Source of the DNA: Nematostella vectensis
Taxonomy: Eukaryota > Cnidaria > Anthozoa > Actiniaria > Edwardsiidae
NCBI RefSeq assembly: GCF_932526225.1
Contig: NC_064036.1
Coordinates: forward strand, 7,943,519 to 8,007,518
DNA: 64,000 nt
Direction: 5' to 3'
Positions 63,201 through 64,000 of the stretch are shown in pieces. Position 1 is the stretch's first letter; each line of letters begins with the position of its first letter. The position numbers and the translations under genes were made by a program. Below the pieces are notes generated by a model that was not told where the DNA came from, ran no database searches, and saw nothing but the letters and a program-made list of their open reading frames with translations.

Positions 63201-63707
63201 TACTTAATGTCGATGTTATGCTTCTTGTGATACGTAATGTCGATGTTATGCCTCTTGTGATACGTAATGTCGATGTTATGCCTCTTATGACACGTAATGT
63301 CGATATTATGCCTTTTATGATACATATTGTCGATGTTATGCCTTTTATGATACGTAATGTCGATGTTATGCCTTTTATGACACGTAATGTCGATGTTATG
63401 CCTCTTATGATACGTAATGTCGACGTTATACCTTATTATCGACGTCACTTTTTCCAATCGGCGCGTGCACGATCCACACAAAGCAGTCAACAAGTCCTGC
63501 GCATGCGCGCATCTCTCGCCTCGCTTCCAGTCCCGCGGAAGAAAGGTTCCTCAGGATCCCGCTGGCGTTACGGAAAACAGTCGACCATTTGATGGGCGGG
63601 ATGGGCTTGCCGCTCTGGAACAGGTTCTTATCCCAGCCGGAGTACGGAATGATGATGGTGGTGACGATGATGATGAGACACAGCCTGATGATGCGGTACT
63701 TGAGCGC
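60289..63707 (-). CDS. delta-catenin / p120-catenin family, 3' part (ARM repeats and PDZ-binding tail)
   Basis: Armadillo protein that binds the cadherin juxtamembrane region and tunes junction stability and Rho GTPases. Six phase-consistent exons: 63707-63432, 62868-62515, 62089-61939, 61592-61451, 61321-61228, 60813-60289, giving 513 residues to the stop. Earlier exons lie beyond 63.7 kb. Diagnostic motifs: [40 protein letters not shown], then a Lys-rich insert, [52 protein letters not shown], and [11 protein letters not shown]. The C-terminus ends DSWV, the class I PDZ ligand seen in the ARVCF/CTNND2/PKP4 branch. Neighbouring non-coding DNA is repeat-rich: the intron at 62869-63431 holds a 30-bp minisatellite. 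The 5' border of the first visible exon (acceptor before 63707) is the least certain point. Confidence 0.9.
61882..61930 (-). repeat. copy of a catenin exon end with a GTAAGT donor
   Basis: Directly downstream (on -) of exon 62089-61939 and its donor lies a second, diverged exon end: AAGAACTTAGCCATTGACTG + TAACACCTCGTTG|GTAAGTC. It translates as LKNLAID..., against LRNLAID... in the real exon. Skipping to this donor is possible in principle, but the intervening sequence would have to be read. Confidence 0.75.
63050..63440. repeat. 30-bp minisatellite in a catenin intron
   Basis: About 13 copies of TACGTAATGTCGATGTTATG + CCTCTTATGA. The unit is a multiple of three, so open frames of over 150 codons appear on both strands by construction. 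The array lies against the donor of exon 63707-63432, with its last unit only a few bases away. Confidence 0.93.
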
Positions 63708-63714
63708 CTGAACG

Positions 63715-63870
63715 TTAGCAATAAAGAGGGTGGGCAGTGAAGACGAGATCATAAATCAGGATGGGATCGACATGAACGTTAGTAATAAAAAGGGTGGGGA
63801 TTGAAGCCAGAGTCATCAAACAGGAACGGCACGGCAAGAATGTTAGCGATAAATAAGGTGAGTAATAAGG
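63715..63870. repeat. about 64-bp repeat next to a catenin acceptor
   Basis: Two to three diverged copies of AACGTTAGCAATAAAGAGGG + TGGGCAGTGAAG... start at about 63711, 63775 and 63838. The first forms the branch/pyrimidine region of the acceptor of exon 63707-63432, so the acceptor region itself has been repeated upstream in the intron. Confidence 0.75.
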
Positions 63871-64000
63871 AATCAACTAGGATGAGTATCTCACATGAGG
63901 GGGAGGAGGAGGGACATAAGAGGGTATTTAAGAAAATAGGGACATGCAGCAGGGGCTCCTCCATACGATAACAGAGACGTCTGCATTTAAACGTCTAGGA

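Noticed and set aside
63038-63592. Long open frames on both strands (over 150 codons)
   Set aside because: Created by the 30-bp minisatellite in a catenin intron; the right part overlaps the real ARM exon antisense.

Overview
The window reads as nuclear DNA of an invertebrate animal, most likely an anthozoan cnidarian (sea anemone or coral type). It is AT-rich, its genes have many short GT-AG introns, microsatellites and minisatellites are abundant, and it carries early-animal gene families (Smad2/3, Smad6/7, delta-catenin, astacin, MAM and trypsin modules, class A GPCR). The species assignment is inference. All multi-exon models were assembled by hand, requiring GT-AG borders and matching codon phase at every junction.

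Layout. 0.6-3.1 kb (- strand): 5' part of a receptor-activated Smad2/3 gene. 3.1-11 kb: non-coding DNA with two small inverted-repeat elements, G-rich low-complexity DNA, and an inverted stray copy of a Smad6/7 exon. 11.1-12.6 kb (+): an inhibitory Smad6/7 gene, divergent from Smad2/3. 12.6-17.4 kb: no gene recognised.

17.4-34.9 kb (+): a 23-exon gene predicting a 1,027-residue secreted protein with an astacin metalloprotease, three MAM domains and a C-terminal trypsin-like serine protease. One of its introns (23.3-29.2 kb) holds a chromodomain ORF (+) and an intact 14-exon gene (-) for a 664-residue DDE-type transposase-like protein whose motif order resembles RAG1/Transib. 35.5-48.0 kb (+): a tandem paralogue with the layout signal-MAM-Pro linker-trypsin and identical trypsin exon lengths. 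It is interrupted by a nearly identical 2,986-bp tandem duplication that carries one MAM exon and a possible 51-residue antisense gene.

48-50.3 kb: no gene seen. 50.3-51.6 kb (-): single-exon rhodopsin-class GPCR. 51.6-60.3 kb: a retroelement 3' end and two large tandem-repeat arrays. 60.3-63.7 kb (-), running off the window: 3' half of a delta-catenin/p120 gene ending in a PDZ-binding DSWV.

How the genes fit together. The Smad pair are the positive transducer and the inhibitor of TGF-beta/activin-type signalling, and their linkage parallels human SMAD3-SMAD6 and SMAD2-SMAD7. The two protease genes form a local tandem family. The most striking pattern is structural: repeatedly, the 3' end of an exon plus its splice donor has been copied into the following intron, from a single copy up to arrays of about seven.
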